The notes beneath the pieces are model-generated. The model made no database searches, had not been told where the DNA came from, and saw nothing but the letters and a program-made list of their open reading frames with translations. From Rhizosphaericola sp047606825 (lineage in GTDB: Bacteria > Bacteroidota > Bacteroidia > Chitinophagales > Chitinophagaceae): a stretch of DNA of 64,000 bases. The stretch is from the NCBI GenBank assembly GCA_047606825.1, contig JASGDY010000089.1, forward strand, positions 112,027 to 176,026, read 5' to 3'. Positions 43,550 through 52,936 of the stretch are shown here, in pieces; the stretch's first letter is position 1, and every line of letters starts with the position of its first letter. Made by a program: the position numbers and the translations under genes.

Positions 43550-43617
43550 AAAACAACAAATCATGTTTCCCTCCGATGATAGGATTGACCATTACAAGGA
43601 ATACATACAACAGATAA
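43546..43617 (+). other. Short out-of-frame tail after the Tae4-like gene
   Basis: An ATG overlapping the Tae4-like stop (ATGA) opens a 23-residue frame containing SCFPPMIGL. It resembles NTFPPMMFPML near the end of the corrected 43629-44388 protein. It may be the residual end of another effector gene; coding is not claimed. Confidence 0.25.
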
Positions 43618-43628
43618 AATAGAATATC

Positions 43629-44388
43629 ATGAATGTTAAGTTTGACAAATACCTGGCCGGCGACAAATCATTTCGTGTATATAACCACAAGGTGATTCCC
43701 CGCTTGAAACAAAACAGGCAGATGAACTGTTGGCTGTATGCTTCTACAATGCTCACTTCATGGCGATTAAATTCCAAGATTACCGATACAAAAACGATGA
43801 TCGAAAACTGGTACGGCAATGCGGACGATTCTATTAAAGGGATAACGAAAGATTATTTTAAAATACAATCAGAAGACGAGGACCCCAGTGCGGGCGGGTT
43901 AAGATTCGCCCCGTCCAATGCAGGAGGTGTGGCACATATAAATGCAGACGAAGTGCGCAGTTGGTTCAGGGGATGCAACTATGCCAGCCTTAACCTTCAC
44001 AACCTGCCTACATCCAATAATTGGTTTTGGTTATTGTATTATTATGGACCTGTTATTTTTTGCCGTGTTTCTCCAACGCCTCACGTACAGCTGTTAATAG
44101 GCTTGCACTCCGACGATGGCATCGAAATAATAAATGTGATCGTAATAGATCCGGCGCAAGGGGCTGAAAGAACATACGATTTCAGAGACTTTGAAAGCCA
44201 ATATCAAAGCGCAACAAACAACATAGGCATGGAAAAAAACCGTATGGGCATCAGGAAGATACTCTATTTACTATGGGGTTTTCGATGTGCGTTATACCCA
44301 TCCGTATGCTTCATATAGCCAGGTAGACTTTGACAAAAATACGTTTCCTCCGATGATGTTTCCAATGTTGTCGGAATTAGAAAAATAA
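43629..44388 (+). pseudogene. Papain-like (AvrRpt2/C70-type) effector with a frameshift
   Basis: The first frame encodes 229 residues to a stop at 44318. It has a papain-like triad: C34 in QMNCWLYASTMLTSW, H152 in SPTPHVQLLIG, D174 in VIDPAQG, matching AvrRpt2/C70-like and C39-like cysteine protease folds. The C-terminus of this frame turns to nonsense after ILY. Moving to the +1 frame at about 44267-44269 (one T too many) restores YYGVFDVRYTHPYASYSQVD and a tail FPPMMFPMLSELEK to TAA at 44386. So the gene is broken near the 3' end, or the base is an error. It is probably a T6SS cargo by position. Confidence 0.7.
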
Positions 44389-44487
44389 AATGCGCCCCTA
44401 TTTCACGATAAAAACATCACCGACAAATGAAATGGAAAATGAATGATTATACCATTAAATACGAAAGGTTACAAAAAATCATAAGCG

Positions 44488-45066
44488 ATGACAAACCATG
44501 AATTAAAAAAAGCCGCACAAGAAAGTATCAATGCGGGTAAATCGAAACAGGAAACATTTGATACATTGAAACCAACAAGCGGTATTCCGGACAAGACTTT
44601 GGCGGGCATCATCAGGGTAATGGTTACGCCTGCCGCCAAGGAAAAGTATAAGCCGCTTAACCGGATATTGGTGTTGCTCTTGGTAGTATGGGCAATCATA
44701 AGTATTGTTGATATCGTTATGGTTATGAACATGGGATTTTCCATCAGCTTGCTAAGCATCGTACCCTCTTTGATGACCGTGCTTGTAATTGTAGGTATCA
44801 CCAGGTATTGGTCAGGATTCCATTATTTGGTAGGCTTTGTGTCCCTAATGGGACTCCTGCGTAATATTAATACCCTTCTCACATTGATGGAGCAAGGCGT
44901 AAGCTATCCACTGATATACGCGAGTATTCTTGTTGGGGTGCTGATAGTAATACTTGCATTCAGTTTGGGAACAAAACTCGCGCCGAAGTTCAGCACCGTA
45001 ATGACATCGGTTACGGACACGAACGGTCAGGAACAAAAAATACCCACGATTAAGTTTGTAGATTGA
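44488..45066 (+). CDS. Membrane protein of the effector region, unknown
   Basis: A 192-residue protein. Residues 1-60 are soluble (KKAAQESINAGKSKQETFDTL), then about four to five membrane helices from 64 (ILVLLLVVWAIISIVDIVMV) to 170, and a short polar tail. No family recognised. Being between the effectors and TssH, it could be an immunity protein that protects from one of the effectors, or a transport-related protein. Nothing confirms either. Confidence 0.55.
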   Translation: MTNHELKKAAQESINAGKSKQETFDTLKPTSGIPDKTLAGIIRVMVTPAAKEKYKPLNRILVLLLVVWAIISIVDIVMVMNMGFSISLLSIVPSLMTVLVIVGITRYWSGFHYLVGFVSLMGLLRNINTLLTLMEQGVSYPLIYASILVGVLIVILAFSLGTKLAPKFSTVMTSVTDTNGQEQKIPTIKFVD

Positions 45067-45085
45067 TTCAATAATTCGATACCAG

Positions 45086-47566
45086 ATGCCCACACTCACC
45101 ACATACACATTCTCCCCCCAGACACAGCAGGCCTTGCACATCGCATCCCAGTTGGCGAAGGAAAACATGCACGCCACATTCGGGGCGCCGCATATCCTCA
45201 AAGCCTTGCTGCACAAGGATTTTCCCATATTGAAATACCTGGAAAGCAAGGGTGTGGACGTGTATTACCTGGAAGAGTGGGCAGAAATCCGCATTGAGCA
45301 ATATCCGCGTACAAGCAAGCCTGTATTGGAACCCGAACAGGACGATAGTTGCGATGCGTTATTTAATGAAGCGGAACATTTGCAGACAAAACTTTCCTAC
45401 CACGCCATCGAGCCCGAATGCCTGTTGATTGCCTTGTCCACGCCCGGCGTTTCGTTTTCCTACGAACAATTAAAAACCTATCCGCTTTCCGCAGCGCAGG
45501 CATTACAGTGGTACGAAAGCGGTATTCAAAACAGCAACAATACCGCGTCCGTTTCCGACAATGGTTTTACCAATTACGCAGGCATGGGAGTCGCAACCAA
45601 AGAAACTGTTTTAAAATACTGTATCGACAAATTGCAGGAAGCCAAGGACGGCAAACTTGCTTCCGTCATCGGTCGTGACAAAGAGATACGTCAGATATGC
45701 GAAATCATCAGCCGCAAGACCAAGTCCAACGTCATCATCACCGGGGATTCGGGCGTGGGAAAGACTGCGTTGCTCAATGGTTTTGCGATTGCCGTTGCGG
45801 AAAACCGCATTCCGAAACACCTGCAAAATATAGCGATTTACGAGCTTGACAATGGCGCGTTGATTTCGGGTGCGTCCTACAAGGGTGAGATGGAAGACCG
45901 CTTGCGCAAGATTATTAAAGAGCTTTCGTCTTTTGAAAAACCCGTGTTGTTCATTGACGAAATCCACACGCTCATGGACAAAAACAATCCCAACGGTGGC
46001 GCGGTTGCGATACTGAAAGCCGAATTGGCAAAAGGCATCTTGACTGTCATCGGTACCGCGACGATTGACGAGTACCGCAAGAGCATTGAAAAAGACGAAA
46101 CATTCACCCGACGTTTTGAAACCGTAAAACTGAATGAACCCGACACGTCCATCGCCGAAAAAATGCTCCGTAACCAATCGGAATATTACCAGGCGTACCA
46201 CCAGATGCAGATACAGGATACCGTATTTGCCGAAACCGTCCGCCTTTCCAAAAGGTTTATCAAAGACAGAAAACTACCCGATTCCGCCATAGGATTGTTG
46301 GACAGGACGCTCGCCGTGAGCCGCATGGCGGTTGACACCTCGGTAGCAGACGTTGAAATATTAAAGGAAAAATTGGGCGAGTATGCCGATGATGTTTCCG
46401 AAGAGCAGATGCAGTGGCTCTACCACGAAGTGCTGACTAGACTCAGCCCGGTGTTGCTGGCACGGTACGACGAAGAGGTCGAGTTCAACAAACTGGGCGG
46501 CGCGGCGGAAATGAAAGACTATCTGGAAAAAATGTTAATAGACCTGTCCGCCATCGCTGCCGACAAAAAAGAAGAGATTGACACAACCGACATCAGTGCC
46601 GTCGTTGCCAATATCACGGGTATCCCCATCGGCAAGATACAGACCAAGGAACAACAGCGGTTGGTCAATATGGAAGCACATCTGAGACAAAGAGTAATCG
46701 GCCAGGACCATGCACTGAAAACGGTCGCCGACGCTGTACTTGAATCCCGTTCGGGACTGAACAAGGCGGGTCAGCCGATTGCTTCTTTCTTCTTTCTCGG
46801 CCCTACGGGAACGGGAAAAACAGAACTGGCGAAATCCTTGGCGGAGTTCCTTTTCCAGGACGAAAATGCCATCATCCGATTTGACATGAGCGAGTTCAAG
46901 GAGGAGCATTCCGCCGCGTTGCTGTACGGCGCACCTCCCGGTTACGTAGGTTACGAAGAGGGCGGTATGCTCGTCAATAAGATACGCCAGCAGCCATACG
47001 CCATCCTACTGTTTGACGAAATCGAGAAAGCGCATCCATCGGTGTTCGATATTTTCTTGCAGATACTGGATGAGGGCAAAATGCACGACCGGCTGGGGAA
47101 GGAAGGCGATTTTTCCAATGCAGTGATTTTGTTCACATCCAATATCGGCGCGGAAAACATCATCGACAGTTTTGGCAAAGGCATCGTTCCCAAGTCGGAA
47201 GATTTGATGGAAATCATGTCGCGCTATTTCCGTCCAGAGTTCCTGGCACGCATTACGGAGATTATCCCGTTTGCGCCCATCAGCCAGGAAAACGTGGTGC
47301 GCATTTTCAACATCCACCTCAAACCGTTGATAAAACAATTGGAACAGCAGGGCATTACCTACAAAGTCTCGGAAGACGCGGCAACGCACCTCGCCAATCT
47401 CGGCTTCACACCCAAGTATGGTGTCCGTCCGTTGAAAGGTGTTATCCGCACCGCCCTTCGAAAACCGCTCAGCCGTATGATTGTCAACGGCGAACTCAAA
47501 AAAGGCGACACGGTCAATACGGTGCTGAATGAGACAGGAGAGATTGAGTGGAAAGTGGAGCGTTGA
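45086..47566 (+). CDS. tssH: T6SS recycling ATPase TssH (ClpV)
   Basis: An 826-residue Hsp100 ATPase that unfolds contracted TssB/C sheath. N-terminal Clp-N domain (TFSPQTQQALHIASQLAKENMH, about 1-145), first AAA domain with Walker A GDSGVGKT (220-227) and LFIDEIHTLM, middle helical domain, second AAA with GPTGTGKT (572-579) and ILLFDEIEKAHP, and a C-terminal D2-small domain. The M domain is short, as in ClpV rather than ClpB. It lies 19 bp after the membrane protein gene and 112 bp before tssB. Confidence 0.9.
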   Translation: MPTLTTYTFSPQTQQALHIASQLAKENMHATFGAPHILKALLHKDFPILKYLESKGVDVYYLEEWAEIRIEQYPRTSKPVLEPEQDDSCDALFNEAEHLQTKLSYHAIEPECLLIALSTPGVSFSYEQLKTYPLSAAQALQWYESGIQNSNNTASVSDNGFTNYAGMGVATKETVLKYCIDKLQEAKDGKLASVIGRDKEIRQICEIISRKTKSNVIITGDSGVGKTALLNGFAIAVAENRIPKHLQNIAIYELDNGALISGASYKGEMEDRLRKIIKELSSFEKPVLFIDEIHTLMDKNNPNGGAVAILKAELAKGILTVIGTATIDEYRKSIEKDETFTRRFETVKLNEPDTSIAEKMLRNQSEYYQAYHQMQIQDTVFAETVRLSKRFIKDRKLPDSAIGLLDRTLAVSRMAVDTSVADVEILKEKLGEYADDVSEEQMQWLYHEVLTRLSPVLLARYDEEVEFNKLGGAAEMKDYLEKMLIDLSAIAADKKEEIDTTDISAVVANITGIPIGKIQTKEQQRLVNMEAHLRQRVIGQDHALKTVADAVLESRSGLNKAGQPIASFFFLGPTGTGKTELAKSLAEFLFQDENAIIRFDMSEFKEEHSAALLYGAPPGYVGYEEGGMLVNKIRQQPYAILLFDEIEKAHPSVFDIFLQILDEGKMHDRLGKEGDFSNAVILFTSNIGAENIIDSFGKGIVPKSEDLMEIMSRYFRPEFLARITEIIPFAPISQENVVRIFNIHLKPLIKQLEQQGITYKVSEDAATHLANLGFTPKYGVRPLKGVIRTALRKPLSRMIVNGELKKGDTVNTVLNETGEIEWKVER

Positions 47567-47580
47567 AAATGTAGCGTGTA

Positions 47581-47601
47581 GAGACGCACGATTTGCGTCT
47601 C
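47581..47601. repeat. Short palindrome GAGACGCA-n5-TGCGTCTC
   Basis: Perfect 8-bp stem GAGACGCA (47581-47588) with TGCGTCTC (47594-47601), preceded by GTA, directly after tssH. The motif is of the small repeat-palindrome kind and may slow RNA decay between tssH and tssB. Confidence 0.5.
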
Positions 47602-47678
47602 GCCTCAAAAATCAAGGAATTAAAAAAATAAAGAATTAAACAATCTAGATAATTATCAAATCACCAAATCATAAAACC

Positions 47679-48128
47679 ATGAGCGACAACTACGGTATTG
47701 GCGGCAACGAGGTAAAAACCGACGCCAGCGAAGCAATAGCGGACATCCCGCAGAACAGGACACTGATGGCCGAAAAGCTTACCAAGGATCCGCCCGTAAA
47801 ACCTGAAATAGTACATGGTCTCGAGACCGTGGAGGACGTCTTTGCACATTACAAACCCCAAGTGGGCGTGGACTTCCAGGATGCCGATGGCGTCACCAAA
47901 AAGGAAACCTTGAATTTCACGAACCTCGGCGACTTCGGCGTCAAGGGCATCACGGAACAAAGTGCGTTCCTAAAGGACAATGCTCTTCAGAAAGATGAGT
48001 ACCTGCGTATCATGAAGCAGCTCAAGACCAACAAAATCCTGAAAAGTGCTTTGGCCAATCCTGAAGCAAAACAGGCGCTGCTCGATGCCATCAATGCCAT
48101 GATTGCGGAATTAAAAAATAACAAGTAA
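47679..48128 (+). CDS. tssB: T6SS sheath small subunit TssB
   Basis: A 149-residue protein. EDVFAHYKPQVGVDFQDADGV followed by TKKETLNFTNLGDF matches the TssB/VipA core that pairs with TssC, and the C-terminal helix (ALANPEAKQALLDAINAMI) gives the coiled end. The N-terminal 40 residues are loosely structured. It is encoded 12 bp before the Hcp-like gene and just upstream of tssC, as in T6SSiii clusters. Confidence 0.85.
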   Translation: MSDNYGIGGNEVKTDASEAIADIPQNRTLMAEKLTKDPPVKPEIVHGLETVEDVFAHYKPQVGVDFQDADGVTKKETLNFTNLGDFGVKGITEQSAFLKDNALQKDEYLRIMKQLKTNKILKSALANPEAKQALLDAINAMIAELKNNK

Positions 48129-48139
48129 AAGCAATTGAC

Positions 48140-48631
48140 ATGGCAGTTACATTAATGACTTTGGAAATTGGGAGTTCAAAATATTCCATTGACTCGTATG
48201 ATTTTGAAGTATATACACCGACAGCCCAGCAAGGTTTTCCAAGCGGAAATCCGCAAGCGGGTATTATTAATCTTGTCGTATCACTACCAGTAACGGGCGG
48301 TAACGAATTTGAGTCCTGGGCTACGGATTTGTCTGTAAGAGATGGAACCATATTTATCGAGGAAAATAAACAGACTCAAATTGTTAGTTTCGGATTGAGT
48401 TTTTATAATGCATTTTGTATAAGGTATCGCCAAGTTTATATAGCTCCTGACACAATGGATCAAGCATTAAAAAATATGCCATTCAAGATTCATCTTACCA
48501 TTTCCGCACAATGCATTCAAATGCAAAACAATACTAAACTTGAAAATAAATGGCCAGGAGTCGCATCGCCGTCCTCTTCCAACAATTCCAACAGTCAATC
48601 GCAATCAAAAAACAGTTTGGATTTTAGTTAA
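48140..48631 (+). CDS. Second, diverged Hcp/TssD-like tube protein
   Basis: A 163-residue protein. The first 130 residues follow an Hcp-like beta barrel plan (MAVTLMTLEIGSSKYSIDSY, LPVTGGNEFESWATD, IEENKQTQIVSFGLSFYNAF), but similarity to the TssD at 39597 is low. The C-terminal 30 residues are a serine/asparagine-rich tail not found in ordinary Hcp. AT-rich compared with tssB and tssC on either side. It may be a capping or specialised tube protein, or one that binds a particular effector. Confidence 0.6.
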   Translation: MAVTLMTLEIGSSKYSIDSYDFEVYTPTAQQGFPSGNPQAGIINLVVSLPVTGGNEFESWATDLSVRDGTIFIEENKQTQIVSFGLSFYNAFCIRYRQVYIAPDTMDQALKNMPFKIHLTISAQCIQMQNNTKLENKWPGVASPSSSNNSNSQSQSKNSLDFS

Positions 48632-48740
48632 ATAAATTTCAGTCGTTTTACGCAGCTATTGCCAATAACTTAAAATATAAAATCGTTTTAAACAGACTTC
48701 ATTATTCATTTTTAATTATTCATTATTAATTAAATAAACC

Positions 48741-50126
48741 ATGAGCGAAGATATCCAAATGCAGCAAGCACCACAAGAAACTTCCTTGAAAGAAAAAGAA
48801 TTTCAGGAAATTAAAAACCCGTTGGAGCAAGTAAAAAACAGCGTCAATACCTTGGCGAAATTTGGTGGCTTCGACCTGATAGAATCCAGCATCGAAGGTG
48901 CCGCCAACCTTAATCCCGACCGAAAGGCACGGCGCAATATATTCCTTTCCGAAGCACAGAAAAAAGGCGAACGGCAGGAACTCGAAAGAGCTTTGCTCCT
49001 CTGGTCAGAGGTACTGTCTTCCAGCAATGAGATTTCGGATATGGTCACGACCTGCGAGACCAAGGCGGAACAGTGCCAAAAAGTACTGGAAACCAACCTC
49101 GCCAAGGCTATCGAGGAATCCCGCGACCTGGAACGCTCCTACAGAGACGTGGCTTTGTTCTTCAAGAACACGGAATCCACCAAGCTCAAAAACGTGTCGT
49201 TCATCAACTGCGAACTCGACCAGCTAAAGGATTTGGACAATACGCGCTTCATTGACAACATACAGGAAGAACTCGTCAAGAACTACGACCGCCTCGACCT
49301 GCGCAACAATTACAGCATCCTTGTATTACCGGGCTATCTCGGCTCCAACAAAGTGGTGGAAAAATGGGCAAAGATTGCACATGAAAACAAGGTCATGCTC
49401 GTTACCGACTTCGAACACCTCGACGCACCCGACGACGTGATGGAGATGTTTGAACTTGCCAACCTCACAGGCGGCGACAAATACCGCTCCAATGTGATGA
49501 TGACCTGCAACTGGCTTGTGGGTCGAGGTAAGTTTTCCGAATTGGGTGAGGAAGACGACCTGTACGTGCCGCCTTCCGGCGCACTGGCAGGAAAAGTCTA
49601 TAAAACTTTGATGAGCCAGGTCACTGCCGGTAAGAAATTCGGTAGCATGAACGAAGTGGACGGCGTAAAATTTGACCTCAAAAAAAGCGAAATCGCCAGC
49701 CTCGAGAAAATGGGACTTGTACCCATGGTCAACGAGTACAGCAAGGTGATGGCTTTCTCCGCCAAGACGTTGTTCAACGGCGACAATCTTGGTTTGCAGA
49801 CTTACTCCGTCGTCCGCGTGTTTGACTATGTCACCAAAGTACTGATGGACTTCCTCAACCGCCGCGCTTTTGAAAACTTCAACGCCAATACAAGAAAGGA
49901 TTTGATGAACCAGATTGTCAAGTTCCTTGACAGCATCACCGGACCCGACAAGCTCATTGAAAATTTTACCATCAACAGGTTTGAGCAGGATCAGCAGCAG
50001 AAGGACAAAATACATCTGGACATACACATGAAGCCTTATTTCCCCGCCAAGAACTTCCTCATCAAAATGGAAGGGCAGAAAGGCGACGACGGCAACGAAT
50101 GGGACACAAGTTATGACCAGAAATAG
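48741..50126 (+). CDS. tssC: T6SS sheath large subunit TssC (DUF5458 type)
   Basis: A 461-residue protein of the Bacteroidota TssC (DUF5458) family, forming with TssB the contractile sheath. Visible parts: NIFLSEAQKKGERQELERALLLW (middle), NYSILVLPGYLGSNKVVEKWA, MMTCNWLVGRGKFSELGEEDDLYVPPS, MGLVPMVNEYSKVMAFSAKT and a C-terminal strand exchange segment ILIKMEGQKGDDGNEW. No signal peptide. The N-terminal 70 residues are charged and likely link to TssB. A palindrome follows at 50186. Confidence 0.92.
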   Translation: MSEDIQMQQAPQETSLKEKEFQEIKNPLEQVKNSVNTLAKFGGFDLIESSIEGAANLNPDRKARRNIFLSEAQKKGERQELERALLLWSEVLSSSNEISDMVTTCETKAEQCQKVLETNLAKAIEESRDLERSYRDVALFFKNTESTKLKNVSFINCELDQLKDLDNTRFIDNIQEELVKNYDRLDLRNNYSILVLPGYLGSNKVVEKWAKIAHENKVMLVTDFEHLDAPDDVMEMFELANLTGGDKYRSNVMMTCNWLVGRGKFSELGEEDDLYVPPSGALAGKVYKTLMSQVTAGKKFGSMNEVDGVKFDLKKSEIASLEKMGLVPMVNEYSKVMAFSAKTLFNGDNLGLQTYSVVRVFDYVTKVLMDFLNRRAFENFNANTRKDLMNQIVKFLDSITGPDKLIENFTINRFEQDQQQKDKIHLDIHMKPYFPAKNFLIKMEGQKGDDGNEWDTSYDQK

Positions 50127-50185
50127 AAGGAGAGGCAGAAAGACCGGAAGTTTAAGTTTTGAGTTGAACATGACAACAAAGAATC

Positions 50186-50271
50186 AACACCTTACCGCTG
50201 GCGCACGCGAGACGCGTGCGCCTCAGCATCTCAAAGCACGCGTGACACACGTGCGCCAGCGGTAAGGTGTT
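50186..50271. terminator. 22-bp-arm palindrome downstream of tssC
   Basis: Perfect arms AACACCTTACCGCTGGCGCA onward at 50186-50207 and its complement at 50250-50271, followed by TTTTATTATT. The 42-base interior contains an additional imperfect stem, GACGCGTGC / GCACGCGTG. It fits a terminator or attenuator that would make sheath RNA more abundant than the baseplate RNA. Confidence 0.75.
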
Positions 50272-50317
50272 TTTATTATTCAAAGGAATAAAAAAGCGAA
50301 TAGCCAACAACCCCAAA

Positions 50318-51973
50318 ATGCGTCAATACATTTTTCATATCATCTTTTTCACAACGGCTTTTGCATCAAGCCTTTCACCGTATGCCCAGAACATCAGCGG
50401 GGAGAAGGTCGACGTGTCCTCTCTTGCACTGACCGTGCTGAAGTTCAATTCCAAGATTACACACTACGAGTTTGACGACAAGCAGAACTATTCGGGGCAA
50501 GTGCGCAACAGTGACAACACGTTTGTCATCCGGGTTGCCGGAGACGCACCGACCAATACCAACTTGTACCTGAGCGAGGGGAAGCGCGGACATTGGTTTA
50601 CACTCAACTATATCGGCGAAAACATAGACCTGAACAGGGTCAAGCTGTTCCAGGATTTTTCCGACCTGAAATACGTCAAAAAACTTGTCGAGCAGGAACA
50701 GCGGCAACAGGGAGAAAACCTGGCACGGACTACGACTACTACAGAGACCGTCGGTGACAAAGAAAAAGAAAAGCAAGAGGAAGACATCGCACAGAAAAAG
50801 AAAGAAGAGGAGCTGGAGAAAAAGAAAAAAGAAATTGTCGAAAATGCCCAAAGGGATTCCATAGCCTTCCAGAAAGTAGAGCAGGAACGTCTTGCACAGC
50901 TAGAGGAAAAAAAGAAACAGGAACAAAAACAAAAAGAAATAGAACAGGCAAAACGTGCCCAGTTTGTCGCAGATTCCATCCAAGCCGAAAAAGCTGAGCA
51001 GGAAAGGATTGCACAGGCCAAAGCCGAAGAACTGAGGCATGAACAGGAACTTGCCGCCCAGGCAAAACGCAATAAATTCATCATTGACTCCATCAAGGCG
51101 GAACAAGTCAAACAGGAACGCCTTGCCAAGCTGGAAGCGCAAAAACAAAAGGCACGAGAAGAGGTGGAACGCCGGAAAATCCAAAATGATTCCATCGCCA
51201 GGGCGTGGAAAGCCGAGCAGGAACGCATTGCATTTGCCAAGGCAGAGAAGGCCAAACAGGAACAGGCTCTCCTCGAACAGGCAAAACGTGAACAGCACGT
51301 CCTTGATTCCGTCAAAGCCCAAAAAATAGCGCAGGAAAAACTGGCTAAGTTAAAGGAAAAAGAATGGAAGGATGCCCAGGTAAAAAGAAGGATGGATTCC
51401 CTTGCTGCGCTCCCCAAGGAATACACTGCCGCCGAGCTTTGGCGCAAATATCCCAAGGTTGTATTTGGACAGCCGCCGGGAGGCCAGTCTTTTTCGTCCG
51501 ATTACTTCCTACAAAAAGACACGTTACAGAACTATACGGTCAGCTCCTATATACTAAATGACCTGGTGGCTGATGACGCATTGCCTACTCCGATACATTC
51601 CAATGTCCAGGACCAGGCGTCTTTTGTCTTGAAGAGCATCAACTTTAGCGGCGTCAACTGTTATATGCGTATCCACCTTAGCAACAACAGTCCCAAACAG
51701 GATTATCTCGTAGGGCCGGTCGACATGACGTGGGAACAAAAAGAGGGAAAGAACTACCATCTGTACCCCTGTTACATTACAGCATTTCCCGTATTGTCTC
51801 CACATGCCGAGAAGGATATCGTATTGGTGACACGTGCTATCAACGTCAAGGACGAGGACATTATCCGGCTCAACATTGGAGATCGTCTGGACAATATCGA
51901 GCTGGAAATCACTTTTCCGGGAAAACTGTACAACGAACAATACAACATCATTAGGGAACTTAAAGAAGAATAG
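50318..51973 (+). CDS. Secreted coiled-coil protein of the T6SSiii locus
   Basis: A 551-residue protein from ATG 50318, with the signal peptide MRQYIFHIIFFTTAFASSLS. Residues 30-125 are a small beta domain (VDVSSLALTVLKFNSKITHYEF). A highly charged helical region (about 140-370) follows, with many repeats of AKREQ/DSIKAEQ/QERLAKL type, like the rod of TolA. The C-terminal 160 residues form another beta domain (FVLKSINFSGVNCYMRIHLSN to LDNIELEITFPG). No known T6SS name is assigned, but its place before TssG and its periplasm-spanning design suggest a structural or envelope-crossing role. Confidence 0.6.
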   Translation: MRQYIFHIIFFTTAFASSLSPYAQNISGEKVDVSSLALTVLKFNSKITHYEFDDKQNYSGQVRNSDNTFVIRVAGDAPTNTNLYLSEGKRGHWFTLNYIGENIDLNRVKLFQDFSDLKYVKKLVEQEQRQQGENLARTTTTTETVGDKEKEKQEEDIAQKKKEEELEKKKKEIVENAQRDSIAFQKVEQERLAQLEEKKKQEQKQKEIEQAKRAQFVADSIQAEKAEQERIAQAKAEELRHEQELAAQAKRNKFIIDSIKAEQVKQERLAKLEAQKQKAREEVERRKIQNDSIARAWKAEQERIAFAKAEKAKQEQALLEQAKREQHVLDSVKAQKIAQEKLAKLKEKEWKDAQVKRRMDSLAALPKEYTAAELWRKYPKVVFGQPPGGQSFSSDYFLQKDTLQNYTVSSYILNDLVADDALPTPIHSNVQDQASFVLKSINFSGVNCYMRIHLSNNSPKQDYLVGPVDMTWEQKEGKNYHLYPCYITAFPVLSPHAEKDIVLVTRAINVKDEDIIRLNIGDRLDNIELEITFPGKLYNEQYNIIRELKEE

Positions 51974-51981
51974 TCTATAAA

Positions 51982-52914
51982 ATGGACAACATATTGAAAG
52001 ACATATCGATAAGGAAATATATATCGCTTCGCTGTGAATCATTATGCGCCGAGCTGCTGGAGAATGGACTGCCTCTCAGCAGCCTGGTCATAGCACCCAA
52101 AGGCACGTCAAGAAAGCGGTTTGGGAGAGACATAGAACAGGTCTCCCTAGACAAGAATGATATGCGCACGTATCCGTCGGTAGTCGTTGACATCAACAGA
52201 AACGGCATCTATGACCTGCTCCCGGAAGGATTGTTCCATCAGCCGACATCCAAGACGAGCGAAGAGACGGTCGCCGACAAAGTCGTCAGTCACAGGCGCT
52301 TGAAGGCGGAGGAATCCGCCGCAAGGAAGTTCTTTCAGCCATTTGAGCAGGAGTTTATCTACGGCACCACACAGGTAGAACTGTTGGAAAGGGAGATTGC
52401 GCGCTCCTTGATGAGAGGCAACGCGTCGGACGACTTCAATGCTATATGGGAAATCCCAACCGATCTCCCTTTGGACAAGAAGCCCATATTGGCGCGGCTA
52501 ATGCCTTGGGTCTATTTTATCAAGTCCGACAAAGAGGCTATCGTCGGCGTACTGCGGTTGCTGCTCGGCAGAAATGTGACACTGACGGAAACGTTGACAG
52601 ATGCCGACAACGGCACATCCCCAGTTGTTCCTATGGGAACTTTGGAACTGGGAGTCAATACCGTTGTGGGGGGTAAGGTGTCGGATCCCGTGCTGGAGTG
52701 GTTATTTGACTTGTATGACATGGAACAGGCAGACATGCCTCTGTATGTGCCGGGGCAATCACATGGTCGGTTGCTGCAATATTTCGTGGAGGTGTTTGTG
52801 CCTTTGGAAGTCGAGGTAAGGTTCAACTATCATTTAAAAGAATGCGATTCTAAGGACGGCTTTTTTATTTTGGGATATGGTTCTGTCCTCGGCATGCAGG
52901 AGGCGATTGTGTAA
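51982..52914 (+). CDS. tssG: T6SS baseplate protein TssG
   Basis: A 310-residue protein eight bases after the coiled-coil gene. The order and content fit TssG: a mainly helical body with DNILKDISIRKYISLRCESL, then SVVVDINRNGIYDLLPEGLFH and the C-terminal strand-rich part with YVPGQSHGRLLQYFVEVF and VEVRFNYHLKE. It binds TssF and TssE to build the baseplate wedge. Assignment relies on its place and on similarity to Bacteroidota TssG proteins. Confidence 0.75.
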   Translation: MDNILKDISIRKYISLRCESLCAELLENGLPLSSLVIAPKGTSRKRFGRDIEQVSLDKNDMRTYPSVVVDINRNGIYDLLPEGLFHQPTSKTSEETVADKVVSHRRLKAEESAARKFFQPFEQEFIYGTTQVELLEREIARSLMRGNASDDFNAIWEIPTDLPLDKKPILARLMPWVYFIKSDKEAIVGVLRLLLGRNVTLTETLTDADNGTSPVVPMGTLELGVNTVVGGKVSDPVLEWLFDLYDMEQADMPLYVPGQSHGRLLQYFVEVFVPLEVEVRFNYHLKECDSKDGFFILGYGSVLGMQEAIV

Positions 52915-52936
52915 AAGTAAACATTCAGTAGAAGTC

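Noticed and set aside
48140..48631. TssA or gp19-like tail protein instead of Hcp
   Set aside because: Length and barrel pattern fit Hcp/TssD better; kept as Hcp-like with modest confidence.
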